In this document: piece after piece, positions 53,201 through 62,560 of the stretch
Layout of the letters: the number at the start of each line of letters is the position of its first letter
Position numbering within the stretch: the stretch's first letter is position 1
NCBI GenBank assembly: GCA_029204225.1
Contig: CM055095.1
Coordinates: 44,751,446-44,815,445 of the forward strand
Source of the DNA: Diphasiastrum complanatum
Lineage: Eukaryota; Streptophyta; Lycopodiopsida; Lycopodiales; Lycopodiaceae
Reading direction: 5' to 3'
Length of the DNA stretch: 64,000 bases
Notes under the pieces: generated by a model
The model's database searches: none
Told to the model about the DNA's origin: nothing
Seen by the model: the letters and a program-made list of their open reading frames with translations, nothing else
Position numbers and translations under genes: made by a program

Positions 53201-55848
53201 AAAATAAATAACCATAATATGTAGACGAGTTACCGAAACAAAGACAAAATACTAGATTTTTGATCATCGTTGCCACCAGCCCAATCTGAATCTAAATAAC
53301 CCTCCAGCTAAACGTCACCATCATCAATGTATTCAATCTTGTAACTCATTGGCTTTCTCACATACCTCAAAATCCATTTGGCAGCTTTCCAATGATTGCC
53401 AGTCAGTAGGCCTACTCATGAGTTGACTATAGAAATCCCAGCCACATAGGCGGTATTTGTCCTAGTAGTGGTAAGATAGATCAAGTTGACCACCAACTAG
53501 CAATAGAGTGTCTTGTTTGCAAAGCATGTTGCTCATTTCTATGGGAACATTGATTGACTTGCTCTCTTACATAATGAATCTCTTCATTATTTCCTATGCA
53601 TACTTCTTGAGAAATAAAAAGATTTTACTTCCCTTCCATATTTCTGTTCCAAGGCAATAGTATAACTTTCAGAGACATATTGCTACCTACCTATGATGAC
53701 CAAATCATCAACATAGAGACAAAATTGTGAATGTCCCCTTTCTTCTTTAAGACATACAAATTACAATCTAGCTTACTCTTCTCCAAGTGTTGTTGTTTAA
53801 AGTAGTCAACCCCTAGGCACCTACTTAAAACCATGAAGGGCTTTCTTGGGCCTGCACACCAGATTCTTTTTGCCTTTGGTCTCATAACCATGTGCTGACT
53901 CCATGCAAATCTCCTATTTTAGTCGCTCATTAACAAAGGAGCTTGAATTCCATCTGTCTCCTACAAGTTTGACGTGCTTAGTGACAATCTTCACTAGAAT
54001 TTGACCTACACAATTTCTCTCCTATAGGCTCACAAGTATTACAACCTGCTCTAATACCATGACAAATTTCAGGGCCTAGCTATGTGATATCTTAACCAAT
54101 ATGGAAGGCACAACCATGAAAGAAAGAGAAATTTAGCTATGAAAGCACAGAGAAACACCATAAAAACATAAGGATTGCATAAGCTCCTCACACTAAGATC
54201 CTGGAACTCCAAACGTGAATTGTAGAGAGAGATGGGGGAGTGGAGCCATTTAACCCTTTTTCAGAAAAGTTCCTCAAGCGCAAGCACGAAAAAGTATGAG
54301 GTGTCACCATAAGCTTGAGCTACTTGGCCACTTGAGCCCACTTGAGCCCCCTTGCACTTACAAAAGCTAAAGTTTTTCGAAAAGAGAATCAATCTACTTC
54401 TTGCCATGTTGAAAACATGATTTCAGCCTGTTGTTGGCTTGATCTCCACAGAGCTCCCAATCTTCCTTCCATCTCATATAATAATGAAGCCCACTGGTCA
54501 TTCACTCACTAGACCAAACCAGAACTAGATCAATCAAATAGAACACTTAACATATAATTAACTGCGCGACCACAAACCTGTGATCACCCCCAAGCCTAGG
54601 AGACAGCACTAGTATTGCCGACCAATGCACTAGGACATAGCCATGGTGTGCTATCATAGGCCCCACCCTATAAAGAAGAGCTCTAGTCAGTTCAGGCCCT
54701 AGCTAACTTGAATTGGTTCACCAATGCTAATGTAACCCTTTATATAGTGGCAGCCCAAGGCCACGTGTCCCAGATACCTACTGTGCAATTGTTTCCATAT
54801 ATCCAGTTTGGTTGTCACTTACTAGACACAGAGTTACCACTCCAGTTATAGCCAACTATACCTAACCTTGAGAGTCAACCACCAATCAGAGCCTGACCTC
54901 ATTGGGATTACTCTAACCCAAGTCTAGATGTGGACAAACCCAGGGACACGTTCCGACCATTCCGTACGTTCCAGAACGTACTGGATCGGAACGATTTTCT
55001 GTAAGTTAAAAAAAAATGTAAAACGACCCTGCTGGCCTGCGCATTCTGCTAGCGAGTTGTCATACTTCTAACGAGGACAGGAAAGTGCCATGGAAGCCAT
55101 AAGGCACTCGGGAAGGAAGCTTCACGGAGGCAATGAGCTCCAGCGATGGTGAGTTTCTCATTGTGGCGGAAAGAAACTCCTGGAAATTGAAGCCTACTAA
55201 GGCAATTCTTCCTTGAAATTGAGCAGACTTTTCTGTACATCGATGACTGACATATTTTAGCTCTGAGATATGACAGTTACTCAACCATCACATGGGGCGC
55301 ATCTGCACATCATGGACGTGGTCCAAGAGTTTCCAGCGATGGTGAGCTTACGGAAAGAAAGCAGGAAGCCTTGTGGACGATCCTGTTTGTGTGTTCAATC
55401 TTATCTCACACAAGATGCTCCATAAATGGCTTCCATACGAATTCCTACACCACTATGCCCCCCTGTGACTGGCAGTGGTGGTATGAACCTTGTTAACATG
55501 CATCCTAGAACCAAGCACAATTAAAGGGAAAAGAGAAATAATTTGTCAAACATATAAAATTGAGATTAATGAAAACGATCCATATTTACAAAAGAGTGCA
55601 AACCAACTAAAAGCTACTCTTTTCAATATGTCTGGTCCATGGTAGGACAAAAATAAAAGTACCTTTCTTTCAAGCTCCTCAAAAACTTCATCCCAAAAGA
55701 ATGGGGGCTCTTTCAACCTTCGACCTCCTCGTGATCTTTCTCCATACCAAGACCCCTCATTGAAATCAGGCTTCCCAACTTTGAAACTCCACCAACCATA
55801 ATAGTTTGTACCTTGAAAGCTCCCTCTCCGATTAGCAGTGTTATGAGC
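29261..55848 (-). CDS. J-domain (DnaJ-like) co-chaperone gene; six exons found, 5' end not found
   Basis: Exons in transcript order: 55848-55663, 41208-40976, 33259-33223, 29931-29874, 29737-29694, 29446-29261. All boundaries fit AG/GT and keep one frame. The N-terminal part is Trp/Gly-rich ([20 protein letters not shown]) then acidic ([13 protein letters not shown]). Exon 2 is charged and ends [12 protein letters not shown]. Exons 2-5 then spell the J-domain: [27 protein letters not shown] with the essential HPD, and FRQIKDSYE. The last exon is basic and its start is the least certain. J-proteins deliver clients to Hsp70 and trigger its ATPase. Introns are 14454, 7716, 3291, 136 and 247 bp, the first three packed with transposons. 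The initiating exon, perhaps with an organelle transit peptide, was not identified. The exons themselves carry no stop or frameshift. Confidence 0.82.
29932..31639. other. Intron 3 sequence of the J-domain gene, left part
   Basis: No coding or transposon motif recognised in either strand. Confidence 0.4.
31640..31756 (+). mobile_element. Retroelement aspartic protease snippet
   Basis: A short frame reads [20 protein letters not shown], matching the D-T/S-G-S active-site block of retroelement proteases (here D-N-G-S). It joins abruptly to the repeat-rich leader sequence at about 31757. Confidence 0.45.
31757..32520 (+). mobile_element. Copia leader fragment rich in GATCGCTG-type repeats
   Basis: Starts TTGTTGTAGGGCAGCAAAG, shared with 35341-35359 inside the copia chimera. 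Contains many copies of CAGATCGCTG and variants (GATCACTG, GATCGTTG, GATTGCTG). No LTR is attached. It is the same family as the 35.3 kb leader. Confidence 0.6.
32521..33222. other. Intron 3 of the J-domain gene, right part
   Basis: Unrecognised sequence between the leader fragment and J-gene exon 3. Confidence 0.4.
33260..34199. other. Intron 2 of the J-domain gene, unassigned part
   Basis: No feature recognised. Long T/A runs near 33750-33790. Confidence 0.4.
34200..34640 (+). pseudogene. Possible hAT transposase C-terminal remnant
   Basis: One frame from ATG 34228 reads [17 protein letters not shown] and then an acidic stretch ([18 protein letters not shown]) with stops. This resembles the C-terminus of plant hAT-dimerisation proteins (LVYVHYNLRL... 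followed by an acidic tail). Very decayed, low confidence. Confidence 0.25.
34641..34906. mobile_element. Copia RNase H pieces in opposite orientations
   Basis: On the plus strand about 34669-34720 reads [15 protein letters not shown], the copia RNase H C-terminus. On the minus strand 34906 to about 34715 reads [15 protein letters not shown] and [20 protein letters not shown], the preceding part of the same domain. The two halves are therefore inverted relative to each other. Confidence 0.7.
34902..36709 (+). mobile_element. Rearranged copia: LTR, PBS, repeat leader, RT start, inverted LTR
   Basis: A partial LTR (34902-35101, ending GATTCTAACA) is followed by a primer-binding site (35102-35113, TGGTATCAGAGC). 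A leader comes next, with GATCGCTG-type repeats (about 35341-35760). Then comes a coding remnant, [18 protein letters not shown] (35.94 kb) to [20 protein letters not shown] and [16 protein letters not shown]. At about 36390 the frame runs into a reverse-oriented copy of the same LTR, which extends to about 36709 (GTTAGAATTAATGG on the minus strand). Gag, protease, integrase and most of RT are missing. A GAAGAAGA microhomology lies at the final junction. Confidence 0.78.
36950..37300 (-). repeat. Gypsy LTR fragment, minus orientation
   Basis: Starts TGTTAGGGACCCAACTCCC at 37300 and shares blocks with the LTR at 42428-42821: GTTGACTTGA, TGACTCGTGGA, GGCTTGGAGACTCCT, GGAGGTATACAAGG, GAGAAGGTGGATG and GGTATGGGACGC. 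Divergence is high. Its lower boundary is uncertain. Confidence 0.7.
37301..39840 (+). mobile_element. Ty3/gypsy gag-protease-RT-RNase H pseudo-element
   Basis: Protease-like [20 protein letters not shown] lies near 37.9 kb. RT start [19 protein letters not shown] is near 38.74 kb. RNase H pieces [20 protein letters not shown] and [14 protein letters not shown] occur at 39135-39317, then [20 protein letters not shown] and [16 protein letters not shown]. Many stops and frameshifts, and no integrase or LTR on the right. It is an old copy inside J-gene intron 2. Confidence 0.75.
39483..39668. repeat. Direct tandem duplication (about 95 bp) inside the gypsy RNase H
   Basis: Two adjacent near-identical copies start at the AAACTGAGAGGCCACCAGGT block (about 39497 and 39589) and end with GCAACTTTATGT. 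They differ at only a few bases, so the duplication is younger than the decay of the element. Confidence 0.85.
39841..40975. other. Intron 2 of the J-domain gene, unassigned part
   Basis: AT-rich, no recognisable coding or transposon motif. Confidence 0.4.
41209..42427. other. Start of the giant intron 1 remainder (J-domain gene)
   Basis: Unrecognised sequence between J-gene exon 2 and a gypsy LTR. Confidence 0.4.
42428..42821 (+). repeat. 5' LTR of the gypsy element
   Basis: Starts TGCTAGGGACACAACCCC, ends TTGTAACA, followed after two bases by TGGTATCAGAGCC. Related to the minus-oriented LTR fragment ending at 37300. Confidence 0.72.
42824..42836 (+). promoter_or_regulatory. Gypsy primer-binding site
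   Basis: TGGTATCAGAGCC two bases after the LTR; initiator tRNA-Met type. Confidence 0.85.
46500..47880 (-). mobile_element. Ty1/copia 5' end: LTR, PBS and gag (minus strand)
   Basis: An LTR starts at 47523 (TGATGAATTGC) and extends to roughly 47880. A mutated primer-binding site lies at 47522-47511 (TGGTATCAAAGC). Gag pieces read [11 protein letters not shown] near 46.98 kb and, in 46834-46523, [20 protein letters not shown] and [20 protein letters not shown], the UBN2-type gag. Nothing after gag survives. The LTR is related to the one starting at 54060. Confidence 0.68.
47881..48815 (+). mobile_element. Non-LTR (LINE) fragment: endonuclease end to RT start
   Basis: An upstream frame reads [20 protein letters not shown] and [13 protein letters not shown], like the C-terminal block of an APE-type endonuclease (NG..T...S.IDY). 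Downstream frames read [20 protein letters not shown] and [19 protein letters not shown], matching the inter-domain region and the first RT motif of plant LINEs. It is broken by frameshifts and truncated at about 48815 by a copia LTR fragment. Confidence 0.6.
48815..49840 (-). mobile_element. Internally deleted copia (minus), same family as the 34.9-36.7 kb copy
   Basis: In minus order: [20 protein letters not shown] at about 49.73 kb, then [49 protein letters not shown] and [11 protein letters not shown]. It then fuses directly to the RNase H tail [20 protein letters not shown] near 49.0 kb, a polypurine run and a partial LTR (48898 to 48815, starting TGTTAGGAATTAATGG). RT core and most of RNase H are deleted. 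About 55 bp is also tandemly duplicated near 49340-49450. Confidence 0.78.
49800..51655 (-). mobile_element. Penelope-like retroelement with N-terminal GIY-YIG-like domain (pseudo)
   Basis: Minus order. GIY-YIG block [19 protein letters not shown] (about 51499-51443) with Arg and His following (FVRSQKHV), then VFPIEHI and the Glu-bearing [10 protein letters not shown] (about 51238). Next is [12 protein letters not shown] and a C...C...GH block [16 protein letters not shown] (about 50.68 kb). The RT start reads [20 protein letters not shown] (about 50.36 kb), then [36 protein letters not shown] and motif A-like [18 protein letters not shown] (about 49.87 kb). This peptide series matches Penelope-like elements, not LTR or LINE RTs. 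Several frameshifts are present. The palm YXDD and the rest are cut off by the copia fragment at about 49.8 kb. Confidence 0.74.
51656..52289. other. Unassigned AT-rich intron DNA
   Basis: May include the 5' region of the Penelope-like element, but no motif is visible. Confidence 0.4.
52298..52751. mobile_element. hAT-like MITE with exact 8-bp target duplication
   Basis: The direct repeat CTCAAGAT occurs at 52290-52297 and 52752-52759. The 454-bp insert begins CATAGAA and ends TTCTATG (7-bp terminal inverted repeats). Both ends are packed with palindromic subterminal repeats built on ACCGTGGTACGGTTC / GGAACCGTGG. The interior is non-coding with TTAA repeats and A-runs. An 8-bp target duplication plus short CA...TG inverted ends is the hAT signature. 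Confidence 0.85.
52760..53235. other. Unassigned AT-rich intron DNA
   Basis: Very AT-rich, with an AAT/ATA-rich run at 53110-53215. No motif. Confidence 0.45.
53236..54600 (-). mobile_element. Ty1/copia: LTR and PBS joined to RT-RNase H (minus)
   Basis: An LTR starts at 54060 (TGACAAATTTCAGG) and runs upward, end undefined. The primer-binding site at 54059-54048 reads TGGTATTAGAGC (one change). Within about 150 bases come RT pieces ([29 protein letters not shown]) and, further on, RNase H pieces ([25 protein letters not shown]) to about 53240. Gag, protease and integrase are missing, so this is another LTR-PBS joined directly to pol. Confidence 0.72.
54601..55662. other. Intron 1 of the J-domain gene, right end, with a GTTCC palindrome cluster
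   Basis: 54945-54995 has interleaved CGTTCC/GGAACG palindromes followed by an A-run, resembling one end of the hAT-like elements here. The rest is unassigned. The minus frame at 55049-55284 has no recognisable motif. Confidence 0.4.
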
Positions 55849-56829
55849 CTGCCATCCATAGACAAGAATAATCATCCTATACTTGAGGGATACAAATGCA
55901 TGGGTGCAAGATATGATACCACACTCAACTCAATGATGAATCAAAGTTTGAAATTAATTTTGCTATTTCTGCTTGAGCAAAATAATGTGTTGATCGTTGC
56001 AATTGAATGAAGTAAAGGTTTGAAGTTAAGGCGCAAGATAGAAGCTCCACAATTTCCTATTCACTATCAAAAGCAACAAACTCATTCATGGAAAGAATAA
56101 GGCAAAGGCAAACTTGTAGTGTTGTCTAAGCACTTTCACAAACTAACTCACTCAATCATAAACCATCTCAAAGTTTTATTTTTTAGTAACTTTGAGAAAA
56201 CTGCACCATTATCCACCAGCTGATGAACGGCTCAAGCTCTTAAGAAAATCAACTAAATTCACATGCGCAATCTTTATTGATGGAGTTCCAATAGCATAAG
56301 ATGGCACAAATTCTTGTTTGACCCACAAAATAGAGAACTCTCATTGGCAGAATGCAGCGGCTGAAAAAAGATGTAAGGTGGTTAGCTCTATAAAACGAAG
56401 TTAGTCGATGCCTGTTTTTTAAGTGTTACGACTGCTCAAATGGGGCAGGCTTGAAAGTACTGATTCATAAATGAAGTCCAATACTGTGAAAATACACGTC
56501 TCATGTTGCTATTTCGGATTTCATGTATGATAGGTTGATACGAGAGGATGAAGATTGAAGCCATGTCGACTTTGCAAAAATCAAGATTTTTGGCTTTTTT
56601 TGTTCACGAGTGTGAAACGCAGTTCATACAAGCCTGGTACAGTATGGTATGATCTGTTGCAGTACAATCTAGGTCGCTGTAGAGTAAAAACGGATTATTT
56701 AGACGTTGTTCAACAAAACGTGTAGCTTACTTCTAATGATGGAAATAAGTTGGAGGATTACCAAAATAAGGATGCTCTTGTTCTTTCTTAGATCTCACTT
56801 TTGGTAAAAGATAGGATAGTTCCTCATTT
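55849..56829. other. Unassigned DNA upstream of the first identified J-gene exon
   Basis: On the minus strand it should contain an intron or promoter of the J-domain gene. No convincing upstream exon was found. Confidence 0.35.
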
Positions 56830-57830
56830 TATGGGAAAAGACACGATTGCACATGATGTTTGAGACATCCTCAAATTCATGTTTCAGCAATACATACATT
56901 TAGGGTGTTCTATTTGAAAAATCAGCTCTATAGCCTTAAATGGAGAAAGGGGAGCCTACAACTGTGCATCTTAACAGAATTGAAACCATCAGTAATCAGT
57001 TTGCCTCAATTGGAGTCAAAATATATGATGGTGATCTTGTTCCTGTTACCCTCAAGAGCTTGGCTTGATCTTATAGAAATTTGAACACCACCATAAGCTT
57101 GACATCTCCTATCAAATCTATAACCTTTGAGGAGTTATGTAGCAAGAAGGACAAATCGGACAAGGAAGACGGCAAGCACATGCAGGACAAGGCAAAAAGC
57201 CACAAAAAGGGAAAATGCCACTACCACAGTAAACCAGGGACATTTTGTACGAGAAGTTATGAAACATATACGAGCTCCAAAGATGCTTCTACAGTTGTGA
57301 GTAAAAATTTTATGAAGAGGAATACCAAGAAGAAGATAAAAGCTTATTTATAACCTACTAAAGATAGGAATAATGATGACTGGTACTTCGATTCTGGGTC
57401 GTCTAGGCACATGACTTCAAGGCAAGAGTAGTTCACAAAGCTAAAAGCAGTGGATAGTGGTAAGTTTGCAGAAATGGGTAATGACAGCTTATAGGAAATT
57501 AAGGGAACAGAAATGTAAGGAGTTCGAGGCTAGTTTTGAAAATGAGAGTGGGAAAAGGATAAAAATCCACAAAATAGATAGAGGAAGTGAATATGTATCT
57601 AATAAGTTCATCAATACCTACAAAGAGAATTAAACAAACTATCAGCTCATCATTGCACAATACATTATTGAGCAACATGGCATGGCTGCAAGAAAGAATA
57701 GGAGTATGATGGAATTCTAGGTGCATGTTAGAGGGAAAAAGTTGTCGAGGTATGAAGCCTATTTTGTACCTAATGGCTAAGCAAGCTTATTCAATGTTAG
57801 TTGTACAAATGTGATGGGGCCAAATGATTG
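56830..57830 (+). mobile_element. Ty1/copia gag-protease-integrase remnant
   Basis: Gag pieces RIETISNQFASIGVKIYDGD and KSITFEELCSKKDKSDKEDG are followed by a damaged zinc knuckle CHYHSKPGTFCTR and the protease start DWYFDSGSSRHMTS near 57.38 kb. The sequence then jumps to integrase C-terminal residues (IDRGSEYVSNKF, EQHGMAARKNRSMM) near 57.57-57.7 kb, skipping the integrase core. Multiple stops. Confidence 0.72.
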
Positions 57831-57879
57831 TAGAAAATTTGTAACCCGTCAATTGATTGTGAAAAATTTCCAACCCCCA

Positions 57880-58606
57880 ATTTGTAACTCTGTTTAGTAA
57901 GTGCAAGTGGGCCCAACTGGCCTTCAAACTTGAAGCTAGCCATTGCTAGCCTCCATGATGACTATGAGCCTCATCGAGCACTTTGAGTTGACTCTTGAGT
58001 AAACCCTTTGGCAACCAATATGCTTGTCCATGGTTCCATTCGCTTGGAGCTTGGTATTATAGACAGACTTGCAACCAATAGAATGCTTCCCATTTGGCCC
58101 CATGTGGGATTCATACTCCTCTCACATGGGATCTTACCTTTCCTCCATTGCTTTGTTAAATCTCCCAGTTCAAGTACTTTGCTTTCCCATTCAAAACCTT
58201 TACATACATTTGAACTTGGCTTAATGTTAGAAAGACCTACTTGTAAGCTTTCACAACTAAGATGGCCATATCTCTCATGCCACTCTTTGTCTTGGTTTGC
58301 ATCCTTGGCTGATGATATTGCTTCTTAATTAGGGATGGTTGTGTACAACTTGTAGAGACCATCCTCCTGCATTTCCCTGGCTACAATCTTGTGATTGTGA
58401 TCCTTGTCCTTCACCAAACACATTGACTCATTGAACTCAACCATTATGTTATTATTGGTGCTGGCTCCAACTGAAAGCAGGTTCTTGGCTAACCTCGGTA
58501 CATAAAAAACATCTCTAATAACCTTTACCTCTCTAATAGTAAGCTTGACAAGAACAATGCCTTTGCGGAAAAATAACCGTAAAGTATCGAATTGCCTCCC
58601 AAGCAC
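57880..58606 (-). mobile_element. Ty1/copia GAG-pre-integrase fragment (minus)
   Basis: The minus frame 58606-58325 reads VIRDVFYVPRLAKNLLSVGA and VEFNESMCLVKDKDHNHKIV, then WHERYGHLSCESLQ near 58.28 kb. The HHCC continues poorly. Degenerate. Confidence 0.68.
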
Positions 58607-58995
58607 ATTTGTTGCCCATCACTTAACTCTTCAAAGGTGATGAGCTTTAGAATGTATGTACTATGCACTGGCATGTTAATTTTCGTAGAATCTTGAGTAG
58701 CGCGTGATCTTCCCTCAATAGAATGAGACTTAGATCTAAATAAGAATTGAACACACTCTTGAATAAGGTTTGGACCTTTCTAGCTAGATATCCAATCAAA
58801 ACTTTGAAGATATAAATACATTCAATCTTTTGAATCAGCAAAAAACTATATGCAAAATGTTAACAATCTTGCTCATCCACAGAGTGGGGCTGGGCTCTTC
58901 AATCACAAAAAGGAGAGTGTTCATCCACAAGGGAAATGCTCAGCCACAAGGAGATTGTTCATCCACTTAGGGAGGGGCTAGACTACAATGAGAGG
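58607..58995. other. Unassigned DNA
   Basis: Contains a few short imperfect repeats of GTTCATCCACA near 58875-58965. No gene. Confidence 0.4.
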
Positions 58996-59330
58996 TTTGC
59001 TCATGTGACATAGATGACTTCCATTAGAATCGTCTTAGCATTGGTAGCATATGTTCATGGGGATGTCTAACAAACAGATGTCAAGGGTGCAAGAATAGAT
59101 CTACATGGAGATTTTGAGGTTCAGGGTAAGGAGTATCTACTATGTAGGCTTAAGAAGGCAGTTCATGGTTTGAAACAAGCAACTACGGCAATGTACATTT
59201 GTATTATCAATTTAAATCCCATGAAATTTGTAATGAAGATAACTCCATGTGACGCTTGGACAATAGCGATATAACCAAAGCATTTAGAATATATAACCTT
59301 GAAAGGAGGTATGTTGTAACAATGTGAACA
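58996..59330 (+). mobile_element. Small copia RT fragment
   Basis: A frame reads FEVQGKEYLLCRLKKAVHGL followed by KQA, the copia RT block before the fingers-palm joint. Only about 60 residues remain. Confidence 0.55.
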
Positions 59331-60880
59331 TGGGTTTTGATGAACGAAATGGGGAAAATAAAAATAGTGAGCGAACTCTCTCGAAAAGGAAGATACTACA
59401 CAAACAACATCACCAAGTCAGGATCAAGGGAAAAATCAAGGGGAAGAAAGTACCATTTCAACTCCAAAGGAAGACAAAAAGGTACCAAAGTGGCTGACAC
59501 AAACACTTCAATATTCTAAGCTTTAGGAGCTACCAAAAAGGCAAGAAGTGTATCAATGTTATGCCTAGAATAATAGCCAACATAACAAAGTAGACATGCA
59601 CATCTTCAACACTAATGAGTCCAAACACACAATCTTAGATCAACAACTTCGTAATGCATGTTGTGGACTAAATACCATGACATCCCTACTCACATCAGTG
59701 CCTTAGAGTAGGTGAAAGTCACATGCACAAACATCAACTTTCATGCATGTGTACAATGACCAATGTGTTGAGTTTCTATCACTTCTCCAAAGGTGAAGGG
59801 CAGACTCAGTAGTGATGAAGGCTTGCACTAAAGAGCAAAGCCAATCAATTGAAATCTATTTCATAATGGGAAAAATAAGGAAACAATCACATCTCACAAC
59901 TTCAACTTGATCAAAACCTAACCACAAAGCATAGCTTGTGGGCAAACTGCACCACTAGAGATAGAAAGAATTAGCACAAACTAGTTAGCTGTAACTTGGA
60001 CCAAGATCTCAAATAATAGAAAAAATATGTAATACCCGACGTAACAAAGGAGACGTGCAATTTTCAACCCTATGGAGTGCAACCACAAAGTCTTAAACCA
60101 TCAACTTCATCATGCATAGAGACAAGAAGGACAAAGGTCAAACAGACTGAACCATCAAGAAGAAGTAAAGAAGCTTAATTATGCACTTTTGGCCTCTACA
60201 TTTAGGAGAAATGCTTATGTAACTTTTTCACCATTTTTGCTTCTCAAAAAAGGCTAAATGCCAATGTACTTTATGCAAATTAGTCATTCATGTTCGCTAA
60301 ATCCATTGATTTTAGTTGTGTGATCTGAAGAGCTCTCTACCATTACTTGTGTACGGATTGAACCCCATACTACAAAAGCTCTAAATCTATTTCTCAAAGG
60401 TTACAAACTAGCATGTAAGACTTGCACCAAAAAAAAGACTCTTGGACAAACCAACCTTCTAGAGTGCTCTCTTTTGGACTTGTCTTGTCTCACAAAGCCC
60501 TTCTAAACTTTCATACAACACTCAAGGTAGAACATTCATCTTTTGTGCACAAATCTAGCAATGGATATCTCTTCAATCAAATGCACAAGAGAATGAACTT
60601 GTATGTCCAAAAAATGAATTTCAAAAAAAACAATCCAGCAACATACCATTTCAACCATTTGTATTTTCATAACTTCTGATTTGTTCTTATTCAGTTTTTT
60701 TTTTAAGAGATTTACCAACAGAATTGACATAACACTAAGTTAATTAGCACTTGCAATCAATAAAAATGTAAAAAAATATATCTTTCTACAAGTCTTTGAG
60801 AGGAGATAAATATGTGGTCATTGACAATAATCTATATAGTATATTTTGTAGACAACCTCAAATAGAAAGGAAAAGCAAGA
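59331..60880. other. No recognisable feature
   Basis: AT-rich, stop-rich sequence. The short frames carry no known motif. Confidence 0.4.
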
Positions 60881-60881
60881 A

Positions 60882-61396
60882 CTACAATATCTTATGCCAA
60901 ATATGCGATTTTAATCCACTCAATTTTTTGCCTTTAGTAAATGTGCATGTCCTCATTTGTCTTATGACATATTGAACATGTGAGAGTTGTTCTTTTGTAA
61001 GAATCCATTGCACGCCAACTAAGATTTCATCTTCTTTTTCGTTGTATTGAATGCAATAGGGTCTTTTAATCTTGGCCACTTGTAAATCTTCATGAGCTGT
61101 CATATAGTCTTTTGCATTGATGATGTGATTCCACGTTGATTCGCCCACATCTTTTATTATTACAACGAAAAAGGAGCCAAGATGAGATTCGCCTGTATTT
61201 TGTACCGTAAATAACAACATCCCCAGCATTCCTACGTCCATACATACAATGAATGCTTCTGGCTAGAGAAGTCCAAAAGATTCTCTCCATATATGCAAAG
61301 GTACACAACGCAGAATGTTACCAGGTTGACCACAATAAGAATAGCAATTACAAACTTGATTGTAGCCGCTAAAGCCATCCCATGTCTAGATACTAT
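60882..61396 (-). CDS. Unrecognised ORF(s) with a hydrophobic segment
   Basis: Two overlapping minus-strand frames. One starts near 61378 with MALAATIKFVIAILIVVNLV, a strong hydrophobic or signal-anchor segment, and runs about 48 codons. The other (61241-60882, 119 aa) reads FVVIIKDVGESTWNHIINAK then AHEDLQVAKIKRPYCIQYNE and EILVGVQWILTKEQLSHVQY. The composition looks protein-like and the frames could be exons of one gene or a frameshifted copy. I cannot name a family. It may be a transposon-derived or lineage-specific gene. Confidence 0.3.
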
Positions 61397-62560
61397 TGTG
61401 GCCTAAGATAAGACCAAATATGACCCAATATTGAAAAAATTTCAGGTTCAGTGATATCTGAAATTTGCGGCATTGTGTTTTCTGGTTTTTAAAGGGTTTT
61501 GGCACTTTGTCAAGATGGTCCTTTCCTCTAATCCTCTCACTACATCACTTTCAAATAAAAAATTATGCAAAAACGACAACCAATCGTTATTTTCCACTCT
61601 AAACTATCCCCACACCACCACACCACCTAAAGTTAACTACAAAAGAAAACCAAAAAGCAAGCTAATTACACAAGACCATTTTTTTATGCGCAAAAACCTT
61701 TTTAGCCTCCAAAAAAATGATCTAACATTTTCTTTAAATAAATTTACCCATTTCAAAGTTAATTTAGAAAAAAATAAAAAAAAATTTAGGAGCGGTTCCT
61801 AGGGACCGTTTCGAAGGTACCTTAGGAACGGTATGGAACGCGTTCCTAGGAACCATTTTGTACCTTTCTTGGGTGTCAAAATTTGATGCTCAAATTCTAG
61901 ATAGGAGTTAACTAATCATATTAGCACTGATGACAAAATGACAATTTTTTGAAGTTCTTTGGCTTAATTTGTGGATAAGGGGTTGGATAAAATGCCATAT
62001 ATGGATACAATGGTATAACATCTTCAAGTTGATATGAATATTTACAATGCATGTCAATGTGTACCAATGTATCCATGGTTCAAACATAAGAGACTGAAGA
62101 GAACTTAGATTAATAGAAGAATTAGTATAGCTCTCTACAATGGATTTGTTGGAGGTGGTGCGCTAGACCTCCTTATATAGTCAGTCCTTATTTTGCTGCT
62201 ATGACTCTTTAGTAGACCACCTGTTGTTTCTTGTCCTACATCGTTTAGGCAGCATACTCTAAACGAGATGGTTGAGATTAGCACCACGAACTTGTGTTTT
62301 AAAGTGCAATGCACAGATCATTGAGCTAAGGACTGCATGCAGCTCTATTAAAGTTTGAGGTGCAAATCCTTCTACTTATCATGATTGTAAGCATTAATCA
62401 ATGACATTATTAAAAGATAAACACACTTATGAAAAGATATAAGCATAAACTCTACTACTGCATGATTGACAACTAAAAAATCAAACAAATGAGCTAAAGT
62501 GAAAAAAAAAAAAAAGGTTCGATGGTGTCTCTCACATCTACCACATGTCCCAAAATCTTT
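61397..62560. other. Unassigned DNA with a GGAACC/GGTTCC palindrome cluster
   Basis: 61790-61858 contains stacked palindromes (GGTTCCTAGGGACC, GGAACGCGTTCC, CCTAGGAACC) like one end of the hAT-type MITEs in this window. The partner end was not found. The rest has no motif. Confidence 0.4.
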
